A DNA stretch of 64,000 nucleotides. Origin: Spirodela intermedia. Its lineage: Eukaryota > Streptophyta > Magnoliopsida > Alismatales > Araceae. Numbering within the stretch: position 1 is the first letter of the stretch; each line of letters opens with the position of its first letter. The notes below the pieces were generated by a model that was not told the origin of the DNA, searched no databases, and worked only from the letters and a program-made list of their open reading frames with translations. Shown here piece by piece: positions 44,809 to 56,173 of the stretch. Position numbers and translations under genes: made by a program. The stretch covers positions 1,722,669 to 1,786,668 of the forward strand of contig LR746276.1 in the NCBI GenBank assembly GCA_902729315.2, written 5' to 3'.

Positions 44809-45079
44809 CCATCCCATTTTCAAGTTTTGTTGTGTCATGTGGTATAAGATCCCCATTTGAATTTTGAAGATGTCATTAGATAAAGTGATTCACATCAAGT
44901 TCTAAGGTATCTCTTATTTCAAAAACAAAATGTCAATCTTGTGATCAAATTAGTCAAAACCAAAATAATCTTTGTAATCTCATAGAAGAATTTCAAGATT
45001 GAATTTTTGAAGTTGAGAGATTTTTTGAATATATGAAGATTTTTGATGAGAAATAAGTGAAATTAATTACCTATAAACT

Positions 45080-45452
45080 CAAATGTTGGGGATCTACATG
45101 ATGGGATCAACTACAATATACTCATGTAAGATTAAGATAAGATGAAGAAATTATTGAAATCTAGATTTCTTCCTCCTAATTATGAATAGGTTTTATCACA
45201 AAGATCAAAGTTGTAAACAGGAAAATAGTTCTGTCACAAAATATGTTGAAGAATTTTATAGCCTTTCTTCAAGAATTGATTTAATTAAATCTGAATCTTA
45301 TATGATATTTAGATTTAAAAATGGACTTCGATGGGATTTTAAAGAAAAGGTAGCCTTAAAATAATTTTTAAGTTAAATGATGTTGCTATTACATCTTCTT
45401 CCCTCTTATCAAATCTTCGATGGGATATTAAAGAAAAGGTGGCCTTACAATC
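45080..45452 (+). pseudogene. Gypsy gag remnant
   Basis: The frame at 45182-45364 with its upstream extension reads RFLPPNYE-like text, then DQSCKQENSSVTKYVEEF, YSLSSRIDLIKSESY and RFKNGLRWDFKEKVALK. This fits the retrotransposon gag domain (family pattern YTEEFxxLxxRNxLxExexqxxxRFxxGLrxxIxxxV). A partial copy of the GLRWDFKEKVAL part repeats at 45416-45452. Truncated on both sides. Confidence 0.75.
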
Positions 45453-45455
45453 ATT

Positions 45456-45840
45456 TCTAGAGTGATCACCAGCCATGGATGTTATGGTTGAGTACTAGCA
45501 TTGGGGGAGAAAAATATCAAAGTACATCAATAGTAGGATTCGTGCATCTGAATTAATACATCACCCCAAGTGTTACTGAGAAATAATTTCACTAGAAATC
45601 ATCATCTATCTTAGTTGTTATACTCTTGAAATTAGTTTCATCATCAACCCATGCCATAGTAGTTGACTAACACAAGGAATTCAGGAATCGAACAAATATT
45701 GTGAATTAAATTATAGAAAGTATATAGAGAGAGAGAGAGTTAGAGAGGGCAGGGGACAGAGAGAGTGAAAGTGCTATCACTAGTTGAGAAAAGGGTGGTT
45801 TTTGTAATGTTGCTAAGCCGACAAATATGATAAAACATGG
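45456..45840 (+). repeat. 3' flank of the P450 unit (copy 5), first part
   Basis: AGAGTGATCACCAGCCATGG ATG, GGGGGAGAAAAATATCAAAG, CGTGCATCTGAATTAATACA. Closest to the copy 3 flank (both have GTGCATCTGAATTAATACA). Interrupted after AAACATGG by a solo LTR; it continues at 48012. Confidence 0.82.
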
Positions 45841-48011
45841 TGATGTGTATTTTTTGTTTTATTTAAATGCCCATTATCTAATAATATTTAATAACTAATA
45901 CTTAATAAAATATTAGTATACATGTAAATCTCAAGTCGAACATAGAGAGATTGATTAATCTATTGTAAAAACTAAGTTTATATGTAGAGTGATTTTAATA
46001 TTTTATCACTTTTTAACATAAATAATAAAATAAAAGGGTGAGGTCAAAAGAATAAAAGAAGGAAACGAAGAAAGGAAGAATGAAAAGAGAGAGAAGAGAT
46101 AGCTCTCATGAATGAAAGAGAAGAGATCTCTTGTGAAAGAGGGAGAAAAAGAGAGGAGGAGAAAAATATCAGTGAGATAGAGAGAGAGAGAGAAAGTCTC
46201 AAGGGAGAGAGGGAAAGAGTGGGAGATCGATCGATGGAGAGAAGGAGAGAGAGATTGATCGAGAGAAAGAGGGAAAAATCTCATGAGAGATAAAGAAAAG
46301 AGAAGAGGTTTCACGAAAGAGAGAGAGAAATAAGGCGATAATAAAGAAAGAGAAAAATGATCAACTTATTTTCATGATGACCATGATTCTCATACTAATG
46401 TGCACTAGAGAATTCACACATGACATGAGGTTAGTCGTGAATGTCTCTACCTTATTTTAATAGTTCAATGATCATTAAGTAGTCTTTAATTTCACTGATT
46501 TTGTATTCAAAATTAAAAAATTACTTGTTATTTATGGAACGCCATGAATATGACTACGTCAGGATTCAACTACGAAAAGTAATAGAAAATAAATTGGACA
46601 TAATTTTAGCTTGATCTCAAATGAGTTTTGGAAGATTCAAAAAAGCAACAAAGATCATTCATCAAGTTTTAAATTAGTTCTTATCATTTCTATTGGAACA
46701 TATACGAAATAGAAAGAACTTGTTGTAAAATGTAAATAAATGATAATAGTAGAAAAGAAATCATTACTCAAATTTAGTCTACCTTGTGCGTAATGGAAGA
46801 CACCAATGTGGTGACTTAGTTTTGTTTGGACATGCCACATTATGCTAGAAGTCACAGAAGTATCATCCAAAAGCACTACGTCGCATGCTGGAGAGATACA
46901 CCAAAATGAGGGGTCAACTACACTCTCACCATCATCTGGGGGGAGAAAGGAAGAGCTGATCACTCATTGAAGGCCTTAAGTATAGTTAGGTGAGAAAGAA
47001 ACGAGCTCGTTGATCTCCAAAGACATTGATCATGTGAAAGGAGAAAAGAACGAATTGTCGTATTCATGATTGCCATTGGGATTTTAAAGATAATCAATAA
47101 TATATATCTTATTAGATAATAATTAATTATTATCTTTATATCCATAGTAGTGATATGTGCGAACACTTAAGTTCTTGGTATCATGGTGCTTTGCAAGCCA
47201 CTAGATCAGATATGCTTGGTTACCTGGCATGCTAATCGACACCAAATTAACTTGCCGTGAACTGCTACTGACCAAGAACTTAAGTCTTTGGTACCATGAC
47301 ATTTCGCTAGTCATTGAACCATCGTTTCTAGTCATGCACATTCTAAGAGATGTTGGATTCGTGAACTGCCAATGGATTGCTTTATGAATCTAGTATCGTG
47401 GTGGCTCACCCACTAGAAGATCTGCCTTATCTAATGATGTGGTGTGCTGAATGCCACTAAATCACACCACACTCTGAACCACTATGGTGAAATAAACCAA
47501 AATATTTAGTCCCACATCAAAAGTTTTTCATTGATTAAATTGAATATATATGAAAGTAATACTCTCTTAGTAGAGATCCTTTCTCTTGAAATAAAATAAT
47601 ACTCAGGACCATTTTAGGAGAAGGTAAAAAAGTGGTCCGCCCTTGCACATGCACATGTGTATGACACTCCTTGCTCCACAACTGATTGACCACTCGAACG
47701 TGATAGAGGAGTGACGCACACGTGCGCAATGTGAGTCCTTCGCCACTCAAGCTTAGCTTGTGGCTCCCCCTAGTTTGGGTCTACCCACTCAAGCGTAGCT
47801 TCCCTCTAGGTCAGCTGCTGAGTGCCAACTTGTCAATGAGTAGTGATATTTTTTATATTTTATTCTTATATTTTTTAATAATTAAAAATTATGCTAATTA
47901 TTTTAACTTCAATCTTTTAAAATTAACAATATATCTTATATTTATTCTACATACTAACACATAAAAATAAAATAATAAAACTAATTAAAACACAAAAAGC
48001 TAGCTTTAACA
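45841..48011. mobile_element. Solo LTR, 2171 bp, target duplication CATGG
   Basis: Starts TGATGTGTATTTTTTG, ends TAGCTTTAACA, and is flanked by CATGG at 45836-45840 and 48012-48016. The paralogous flank of copy 3 reads AAACATGGCAAGCAGTAAGT without interruption, which confirms the empty site. Internally 46080-46330 is GA-rich and yields spurious frames on both strands. No retrotransposon protein is recognised. Confidence 0.88.
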
Positions 48012-48296
48012 CATGGCAAATAGTAAGTGCCCCATAGAGGTTAGGATCTCTAAAGCAAAATTACTTCATACCACTGATGAGTAAGATTCATCTCTCTCTC
48101 TCTCTGCAAGTAATATCTGCCCCATAGATAAGGCAAATGTACTTCGTGCCACTGATAATAATGGAACATGCCTGACACATCTCTTCAATTGTCACTTGGT
48201 CGTGGTGATAATGTGTGTGTGTGTGTGAGAGAGAGAGAGTGCACTAAGTTGCAGGGCTCACATCTTGTGTGAGCAATGGATGAATAGGGAAGCACT
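48012..48296 (+). repeat. 3' flank of the P450 unit (copy 5), second part
   Basis: CATGGCAAATAGTAAGTGCC CCATAGAGGTTAGGATCTCT matches the ends of the copy 2-4 flanks. It includes (CT)n at 48091-48106 and a (TG)n(GA)n tract at about 48211-48239. Confidence 0.75.
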
Positions 48297-50735
48297 TTTA
48301 TGTTAGTCATAAGTCAACTTAACTTTCTATTGAAGGAAGCCATGGACTGCCTCTTTTTGTGGATTATTTGTCGACTTAGAGGGCTTTGCGTTCACTAGAA
48401 AATTCCTCTCCCTTAGCCTTAGGGTGAAGTACTCACTCCATGGGCCAATACTAAAGCCTAGGACAAATAACAAATGATGAAGCTTTGCTTGGGCTTTATA
48501 AGCACTTATTTAACAGATCATTTTGGAATATATCATTAGAATTATATTATACCTTTGGCATTTTACTTAGACTTGATTATACGACCTTGTTTATCACTGA
48601 ATTTCCATTTTTTTAAGATATCTTTGAAGCTATAAATCTGATTAATTAGTTATAATGATTGAACTATTAGCAGGGTTTTCTTGAGAGCTTGAGATTTCAA
48701 TTACAATTGACCAGGTGATAATCACAAGTGACTCAATTGTAAATCTCTTTTCATGAGGTCATTTAGTATGTCCTATTATGATCACCATGATCTTTTTCCT
48801 TGTTCCTAGGGCAAGGTAACTAGCAAACCCTATTGAGGGAGATGACAAGATCAATCCTACAAGGATGGACTTGAACTCCTTCACATTCACTTGGGAATTC
48901 ACTTGGGAGGCATTGAGAATCTACACATACCCATTTCCCAGAAGATCTTTAATTCTCATGCAAAGATCTAATAGAGACGTTAATGTCTGACTTGCTCAAA
49001 TTTTGTCATGCTCATCATGGACATGGAGGCTGATGAGGTAGCCATCATCATGTTGATAGTAGCAATTTCAATGACAATTAATTGTGTAACAGTAGTGATG
49101 GGACATCAGCTTTCTTTTCTTAGTATTATTATCTCATCTCATCATACTCAACTTCTACTACTACCTATATAATATGTTGATATTTTTTATTTTGATAATT
49201 TTAAATAAAAAATTATCAGTAATTTATTATCTATTATTGATGTTTCTTTGTGTTACTTATGTGTTAAATATTAAATACATTAAATACATTCACAACATTA
49301 ATTTTCTTTATCATATGATTATGATCTTATTACCAACAATCAAATATAAGACATTAATCATTAACATTAATTTTCAATCTACTTTAGGAAAAACTTAAGG
49401 ATAAAGAATTATCAATTGAAGAAAGATTGACAAAAAAATACTAAATATATAGTTATATGATATGAGTCTACATATTTGCGAAAAAGATTGACCCTGATCA
49501 TCAATCTCTTTACACCATACTCATCAATGATGAATGAAAATGTTTCATTTGTCCACTTGTTCAACCACTACAATTTTTGCTCACCATTGGGCCCCTAAGG
49601 AAATTAGGTGGTGAAGGCAGAGCCTATTGATATGAGGTGTTAATAGTTGTAGTTCATAGGGAATGATGGGGTTTTTGAGGAGAAAAATCTGTGTGTTTAA
49701 GTTGATGATCTTGTAAATATCAATATATATTCCTATAGAAAATAAGTGAAAAATATAAATAAATGAGTATAACAAATTTGATGTTCTTGTTGAGAGAGTG
49801 CTAAGAGGTCTTCTCACAACACTTGTACACAAATCTATCAACATATATAGATAGGTATCCCATAAATTTAAAGCACTACAAAAATTCTAGAAAGCTCAAT
49901 TCACTCCCCTCCTAGTGCTTCACCTAGTCTTATAATTTGATTTACAATTATTCAAATGTATAACCAATTTTTGAATTTAAATATTGAGAAATAAAAAAAT
50001 GAATGAGGTCCTTGAATATAATTTCTCTATAAATTGAGCACCTTTTTAGCGACTAGTTACTTTTGAATCATTATTTTTGACTGATCTAAAAGTGTTTTGA
50101 TGAAATTTCATTTACTTAATTACTTGAATCTGAGTAGTTTTCCTTATTGGATAAAATGTAATGAAAGCAATTTGTTGAAGAATGAAATTCAAGTTGTACC
50201 AGATCTTCTTCAACCAGATTAAACTGAAAACACTTTCAACACTCACTTAGCTCCCTAACATGAAGAGGACAACTGAAATCAAAATCTGACCACCAAATTT
50301 CTAATGAAATATCCTTTCAAACACCAAGTCAATGCCATCATCAATAAAATATTCACAATGAAATCATTTCTTATCATGATTGGAAACACTTGTGATTCAA
50401 TACTAATTTAATCACTCAAGAGAAATAAAACCTATAATTGGTTTTCAATCTCCTAAAATCTTCTATCTAAAAGAAAATTTAAATAAGTTTATGTGGGAGA
50501 GTTGACGTGGATAATCAATAGTTGTAATTAGTGAATGATTGGTCTGATGGAACCCAAGAATGTAAGTATTCTTGAAAATTGGACATAGATAGAGGGTTGA
50601 ACCAAGAAAAATTGACAATATCAAATTTAGATATTGGAAAATCATACAATTTAAAATTAGAGAAAGGAGAACACAAATTTTAGAATAATTTTTCAAATGT
50701 CAAAAATTAGGATCTGATCAATGTAGACCCTATCC
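48297..50735 (+). repeat. Duplicated upstream segment, copy A of the double before P450 copy 6
   Basis: Matches 25400-25945 and 35368-37950. It ends near GACCCTATCCCCTTCTTGAT, exactly where the promoters of copies 4-6 would begin, but no P450 follows. A second version of its 49150-50735 part lies at 51537-53180. The frames inside are not conserved. Confidence 0.78.
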
Positions 50736-51536
50736 CCTTCTTGATCTAAGTGTGGCCTAAAGTCCAACACCTAATTTCCCCTCTCCCTGTGACATACTAT
50801 CATATAAAATATAACATTGGAGTTTAGAATGATTCATGTGTCACTTTTTATTATACACTAATGATTCATTGATATTTGGGTCAAATCATGACCTAATTTG
50901 GTAAAATGAAAGTCATCTTATTAGCTCCTTTGAGCCTAGGACCATCTATACTTCGGAATAGAAGAATGAAAGATACGACTAGCTAAGGTTCCTGACCAAC
51001 TTGATCAGTCAACTTGATCGGACTAGCTTGAAAGATAGGACTAGCTTGGAACCCTCAACCAACTTGATCAAATGAACACAAAATAAGATCGACATGGTGT
51101 TGACACTGCCTTTTGTGAGTAGTGCACCAAGACTTGATTGAGTTCCTAGAATCCTATCAAGATGTTATCTCAATTACTTTCTCCTTGGCCCCCTCTTCCA
51201 GATTGACCAGCTGCATTTTCAACCATTCTTCATCAATAGTTCACTGAAGTTATAATTTTTTTCTGTCTTTCACCAGTGACTAATGTTGTATACATATGGC
51301 AGGCCTCCTTCACTACTCCACATCTGGCTCCCTTCGCCTGCCTATTGTATCAGCTCTACTTCGTCCATCAAGTGACTGCTTCTGCCTCTCTAGGCAGTCA
51401 TGAGTAATATAACGCTCATGACTGGTAGATGTCTCTATGTAGTGATCGGGCTTCATTAAGCTTTGTCAGAAGTGACTAGTCACTTCCAACTCTTGTAATT
51501 TATCTTTCCAAACTCCTTTGCTGCAGTCCATTTCTA
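50736..51536. other. Unique sequence between two copies of the upstream segment
   Basis: No P450 homology or gene found. It contains a two-copy imperfect repeat around 50969-51068 (AAGATACGACTAGCTAAGG ... CCAACTTGATCA and AAGATAGGACTAGCTTGGA ... CCAACTTGATCA). The position is where a P450 copy would be expected. Confidence 0.5.
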
Positions 51537-53340
51537 CTTCTACCTAAATAATATGTTGATATTTTCTAGTAAATACATTTACATCAATTTTTTTCATCAT
51601 ATGATTATAATCTTATTACCAAAAATCAATATAAGACATTAAGCATTGAGATTAAGTTTGTAATTCTTTAAAGAAAGAAAACTTAAGGATAAAGAATTAT
51701 CAATTAAAGAAAGATAGACAAACGAAAAGTAAATAAATAGTTATATGATATGAGTCAACACATCGACACATTTACAAAAATGAAATATTTTAATTTGGAT
51801 TATATATGATGATTAACTGTATAGTTATAGTATTTATCAGTTCAATATGCTCTTACATTAGTTCCCTAAACTATCACATCTGTTATATCAGTGAGAGAAA
51901 AATAATGAATTAAATATTCAAATTTTGAAATAGTACATCAATGGTGGCATGTAAGGTGCTTACATAAATAAAAATGAATAAAAAAACTCTAGAACCAATG
52001 TAGATATTTCAACTATTTTCCAACAAGTTATGAAGTTACAATTCGGATATGAATTTTAAAAGCTACAGAATCAAAGAGATTTGACATTTGGAAGGTCCAA
52101 ACAACATTATCAAGTGTTTACAAAAAAAGATAAGTTTTTGAAATAATTATTCCCAATGTTGAAAGCCCAAGAAAATGGAAAAATTGATATAGGATGAAAG
52201 TTTTATTTATTTGAGAATTATTTTGAATTGAAAGATTAATAAATGCACAAAGATTCAACACTCATCATCAAGCTCCTTATATTTAACACATCAATCATGA
52301 ATGAAAATGTTTCAACTTTTTCACTAATTCAACAAGTGTAGTATTTTCTCTCCATTGGATCCTAAGATAACTTGGTGGTGAGGGGAGTGTATTGAGTGAA
52401 AACATGCAGTGTTGATGGTTGTATTTAATTGAGAATCATTGCATCTTGGGAACACAAATCTGTATGTTTTAAGTTGATGATCTTGTAAAATATCAATGAA
52501 TTCTAGTACAATAAGTTTCCTCTTAAATTAAAAATGGTCATGTGAGGAATAAACTAGTATAATTTTTTTTTATGTTCTTGGTGAGAGAGTTATGAGAGGT
52601 CATGTCACAACAAGTGTAGACACATCTATTGACATATATAGATCAATATGACAAAATTTTAAACAATAGACAAAAATTTTAAAATGCTCAATTCACCCAC
52701 TCTCCTAGTGTTGCACCAAGTCTTATACTTCAAACAGTATTGATTTACAATTATTCAAATTTCTAAATAACTTTAAAATTACAAAAATTAAGAAATAAAA
52801 CAAAATGAGTGAGGTCATTGAATATGATTTCTAAATAAAAAATTAGCTCCTCTTTAACAACATTAGTTTTGAATAATAATTTTTAATCGATGAAAACATT
52901 TTATATCGTTGTTAGAAAAACTTGTGACTAAAATCTTGTTTAATCAGTTGTTGACCTTTAAAATGTTAGATCTAATAGACTACTAGTAAGAAGTTTTTGT
53001 GGGATTTGACATCAATAATCAATAGTTGTAATTAGCATTGAACCACTAAAAAAACATGATTGTAAATTTAGATCTAGGAAAATCATATGATTTTAGATCA
53101 GTGAAAGGAGAGCATAACTTTTAGAATAATTTTCCAAACTTCAAACTTAGGATTTGATCTATGTAACCGCCCCGCCGTCCACTTCTTGATATATGGGCTG
53201 TATGTACATTTTTGGTCTTGCGTCCCCAGATTGTCACGCCCAGCAATTGGATCCCAATGCCGGAAATATAATCTTCGTTTCCACCTAAAAGAAGTTAATG
53301 TGGCTTGTGTTGTTTACGTGGTCCTTTATGAACCTTTGGT
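51537..53340 (+). repeat. Duplicated upstream segment, copy B before P450 copy 6
   Basis: Repeats 49150-50735 (AATATGTTGATATTTTCTAG, CATATGATTATAATCTTATT) and runs into the promoter of copy 6. The last ~170 bases match 37960-38130 and 41810-42000 (GGGCTGTATGTACATTTTTG, AATCTTCGTTTCCA). Confidence 0.8.
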
Positions 53341-53446
53341 GGTCCTAACGGCTGGGGCTATCTTCGCTTTCGTGTAAGAGCCGACTCCAAGCGACCGAGA
53401 AATATCTCGTACCATGCTTCTATGACGTGGTCTTATCGTTATAAAT
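53341..53446 (+). promoter_or_regulatory. Promoter of P450 copy 6 (group B)
   Basis: GGTCCTAACGGCTGGGGC, CTCCAAGCGACCGAGAAATA TCTCG (53385-53409), ACCATGCTTCTATGACGTGG (53411-53430, with a TGACG/ACGTGG core of the kind bound by plant bZIP factors) and TATAAAT at 53440-53446, 50 bases before the ATG. This is the only intact gene with the group B promoter. Confidence 0.7.
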
Positions 53447-53495
53447 AATGAATGGACCCTCAGACTCTTTGGAGCCTCTACGAAGAGCAGTGGAT

Positions 53496-54995
53496 ATGGA
53501 AACCTGGGGAGTTGGCGCCCTCGCCCTCTTCCTCTGCCTGGCCTTGCCCGCACTCCTCCTCCGGCGACCGCGCCGAGGACTGCCGCCCGGCCCCCCGGCC
53601 ATCCCCATCCTCGGCAATCTCATGTGGCTCACCCGCTCCGTCGCCGAGTTTGAGCCCCTCCTCCGGGATCTCTGTTCCAAGTACGGCCCCGTCGTGACGA
53701 TACACCTCGGCTCCAACCCGATAGTCATCGTCGGCAACCGTGATCTCGCCCACGAGATGCTCATCCAGCACGGGGTCGTCTTCGCCGATCGCCCTTCTCC
53801 CTCCCCCGCCCTCCGCATGCTCAGTTTCAACCAGAGCAGCATCAGTACCGCCGGTTACGGACCTCGATGGCGGCTTCTCCGCCGTAACCTCGCGACGGAG
53901 ATGCTCAACCCTTCGCGCGTCAGGCAGTGCGCCGATGCTCGCGACTGGATCCTGCGCCACCTCCTGGACAAGCTCCGCCTCACGGCGGCGTCCGGGGACG
54001 GCGTTGTGGTCGTCAAAGAGACCTTCCAATTCGCCATGTTCTGCCTGCTGGTCTTCCTCTGCTTTGGCGAGAAGCTAGAGGAAGCGGCCGTCAGAGAGAT
54101 CGAGGCCGTGCAGCAGGATTCGCTGCGCTTCTACCGGAAGCTCAATATCTTCGCAATCGCCCCAACAATCAGTAAGTATTTATTCAGGGGAAGGTGGAAC
54201 CACCTCCTACAGCTCCTGCAGCGGCGGAGGGAGATCTTTCTCCCTCTTATCACATCTCGGCGCCAACAGAAGGAATCGAGGGTTCCGGGGGAGAACAGCT
54301 TCCGCTTCTGCTACTTGGATTCCCTTCTGGACCTCGAGATCCCGGAGGAGGAGGGGAGAAAGCTCAACGACAACGAAATCATCACTCTCTGCGCCGAGTT
54401 CCTCGATGGCGGCACCGACACCACCTCCACGGCTCTGGAGTGGATCATGGCGAACGTCGTCAAGCACCCTGCCGTGCAGGAAAAACTGGCGGAGGAAGTC
54501 GGCGAGGAGACCAAGGAGGAGCTCCTGCAGAAGAAACCGTACCTGAAGGCCGTGGTCCTGGAGGGGCTCCGCCGCCATCCACCCGGTCACTTTGTGCTTC
54601 CCCACGCCGTCACGGAGGAGATCTCTGTGCGAGGGTTTACCATCCCCAAGGACGCCAGCATCAACTTCTCAGTGGCGAAGATGAACCTGGACGGGGAAAC
54701 GTGGCCGGATCCGCTTGAATTCCGGCCGGAGAGGTTCCTCCCCGGCGGTGAGGGTGAGGGAGTGGACATCACCGGCAGCAGGAAGATCCAGATGATGCCG
54801 TTCGGCGTGGGACGGAGGATCTGCCCCGGGATGGGCCTCGCGCTGCTTCATCTGGAGTTCTTCGTGGCCAACTTGGTGCGGGAGTTCCGATGGGAGTCGG
54901 CCGAGGGTGGCGAGATCGACCTGTCGGAGATACCCGAGTTCACGATCGTCATGAGGAACCCCCTACGTGCGCGCATCTCCTCCCGCCGTATGTAG
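53496..54995 (+). CDS. CYP89A: Cytochrome P450, CYP89 family (copy 6), intact
   Basis: Intronless, 499 residues from METWGVGALALF. Anchor ~5-23, PPGPP, C-helix WRLLRR, I-helix GGTDTT, ExxR (LEGLRR), PERF and heme Cys443 in FGVGRRICPG. The longer frame begins at 53448, but that Met is 2 bases after the TATA box, so the ATG at 53496, aligned with all sisters, is chosen. Distinct features include YRKLNIFAIAPTISKYLF where others have APKLGRYLF, LSFNQSSIST in the B-C loop, SEIPEFTIVMRNP near the end, and a C-terminal Met. It is the most diverged intact copy and the closest relative of pseudogene copy 4. CYP89-type ER monooxygenase; substrate unknown. Confidence 0.94.
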   Translation: METWGVGALALFLCLALPALLLRRPRRGLPPGPPAIPILGNLMWLTRSVAEFEPLLRDLCSKYGPVVTIHLGSNPIVIVGNRDLAHEMLIQHGVVFADRPSPSPALRMLSFNQSSISTAGYGPRWRLLRRNLATEMLNPSRVRQCADARDWILRHLLDKLRLTAASGDGVVVVKETFQFAMFCLLVFLCFGEKLEEAAVREIEAVQQDSLRFYRKLNIFAIAPTISKYLFRGRWNHLLQLLQRRREIFLPLITSRRQQKESRVPGENSFRFCYLDSLLDLEIPEEEGRKLNDNEIITLCAEFLDGGTDTTSTALEWIMANVVKHPAVQEKLAEEVGEETKEELLQKKPYLKAVVLEGLRRHPPGHFVLPHAVTEEISVRGFTIPKDASINFSVAKMNLDGETWPDPLEFRPERFLPGGEGEGVDITGSRKIQMMPFGVGRRICPGMGLALLHLEFFVANLVREFRWESAEGGEIDLSEIPEFTIVMRNPLRARISSRRM

Positions 54996-55501
54996 CGCCG
55001 CCCGCTGCTGTCGCCGCCCACCGCGCGGCCACCACCGCAGGTTCGTAGATGGTGAGAGCAATAAGAGCAACGGGGTGGCTTATTGATAATATGCTAAAAC
55101 TACGAATTAATTACCTTAAAGTGAATACATTTTAGGATCAAATGTCTTATTTTAGCATGTTATCATTTATTAAATAGCAAAATAATAATTTTATAATGAC
55201 TCTAAGAATTTTTCCTATTTTACAAATATACTCAGATTTTTTATGACTTTGTTTGAATTTATTTTGATATATTTAAGTTATGAGGATATTTAAGTAATTT
55301 AAGGAAATATAGGGAAATACACATATTTTATTTCACAAATTCTAGTGGCTTTTCCATAATTTTCTGCAGTTAATGACACGTGTCAGCCGCTGGATTTTTG
55401 TTTCATCGTATGTGATGTGGCGGCGTCATGATTAGTTAATTCATGAATATTTTATTTAAGCCGTAATTATGCGGAAGTGAGAAGATGAGGTATCACAATA
55501 A
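54996..55501. other. Short P450 3' flank, then AT-rich insert
   Basis: The GC-rich flank (CGCCGCCCGCTGCTGTCGCC, GGTTCGTAGATGGTGA) lasts only to about 55075. Then TGATAATATGCTAAAACTAC starts a ~415 base AT-rich block ending near GAGGTATCACAATA, where a P450 3' fragment begins in mid-codon. The block looks like LTR sequence (TG start, ATCA near the end), but its ends do not give a target duplication. Confidence 0.5.
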
Positions 55502-55662
55502 GCCTCGCGCTGTTCCATCTGGAGTTCTTCGTAGCCAAATTGGTAGGAGAGTTCCGATGGGAGTCGGCCGACGGCGACGAGATCGAGCTGTCGGAGATAC
55601 CCGCGTTCGCGGTGGTCGTGAGGAACCCACTGCGTGTGAGCATCTCCTCCCGCCGAAGGTAG
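55502..55662 (+). pseudogene. CYP89 pseudogene (copy 7), 3' end only
   Basis: GCCTCGCGCTGTTCCATCTG opens at the codons just after the heme cysteine and continues as EFFVAKLVGEFRWESADGDE and RNPLRVSISSRRR to a TAG at 55660-55662. About 53 codons remain; everything up to and including the heme loop is gone. It is closest to copy 6 (LHLEFFVA, SEIP). The reading frame is still open, so this piece decayed by truncation rather than by point mutation. Confidence 0.93.
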
Positions 55663-55664
55663 CG

Positions 55665-56173
55665 TGATGGGGCCCCACACCTGGGTGTAGAATAGTTATA
55701 GAGAGATCTCGCAGAGAAGGGGAGGACAGTGGAACAGGAAAATAAAGAGGGATTACAGAACTAGAACAGTAAGGAGAAATGGTGACGACTGTCAACGCTT
55801 AGCACACTTCATGACGCAACCCAACTAGAACAATAAGGGGAAATGAAGGAAAATAAGGGAAAAGCCTCCGACAGAGTTGATTGCAGAATTCTTTGCAGAG
55901 AATTCAAGGAACCAAGGTGATTGCTTTGAGGGGATCGGCCTCCAGGTGCTTCCTACCTCCCTCCTCTCAATCAGTTGCTTATAAGCTGATGCTGGCTTGT
56001 ATGCAATTTCTGAACTGGATCTTTCTAATTCTTGTGAATTTTCTCTAATAATTCCTTCTATAATAAGTATTGTGGCTTTCTCTATATTGACAGTCCCTTC
56101 GTTCTTCTCCCTTCTTTGTCTCATAAGCCAACACCCCTTCCTTGTTGAGTTGACTGATGCAAGGATCTCATCA
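55665..56173. mobile_element. Solo LTR, 509 bp, near-perfect target duplication
   Basis: TGATGGGGCCCCACACCTGG ... GCAAGGATCTCATCA, flanked by TAGCG (55660-55664, which includes the P450 stop codon) and TAGCA (56174-56178). The array's GCCGCC...CCACCGCA flank resumes after it. Related LTR text occurs at 28807 and 39085. Small frames inside are not genes. Confidence 0.75.

Larger units (their letters stand above)
42512..45455 (+). mobile_element. Gypsy fragment replacing most of P450 copy 5
   Basis: Opens with a degenerate ~30-base array of AAGCCTGAAGCCCAC-like units (42512-42630), then AAATTT-rich sequence with a TATTTAAAGG box near 42857, which is LTR-like. A + strand gag remnant follows at 45080-45452. 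A solo LTR of another family is nested inside (43153-44808). The fragment removed about three quarters of the P450 and the first ~100 bases of its 3' flank, so deletion accompanied or followed insertion. Confidence 0.65.

Noticed and set aside
46006-46314. 102-codon Ser/Phe-rich minus-strand frame
   Set aside because: Antisense of a GA-rich low-complexity block inside a solo LTR.
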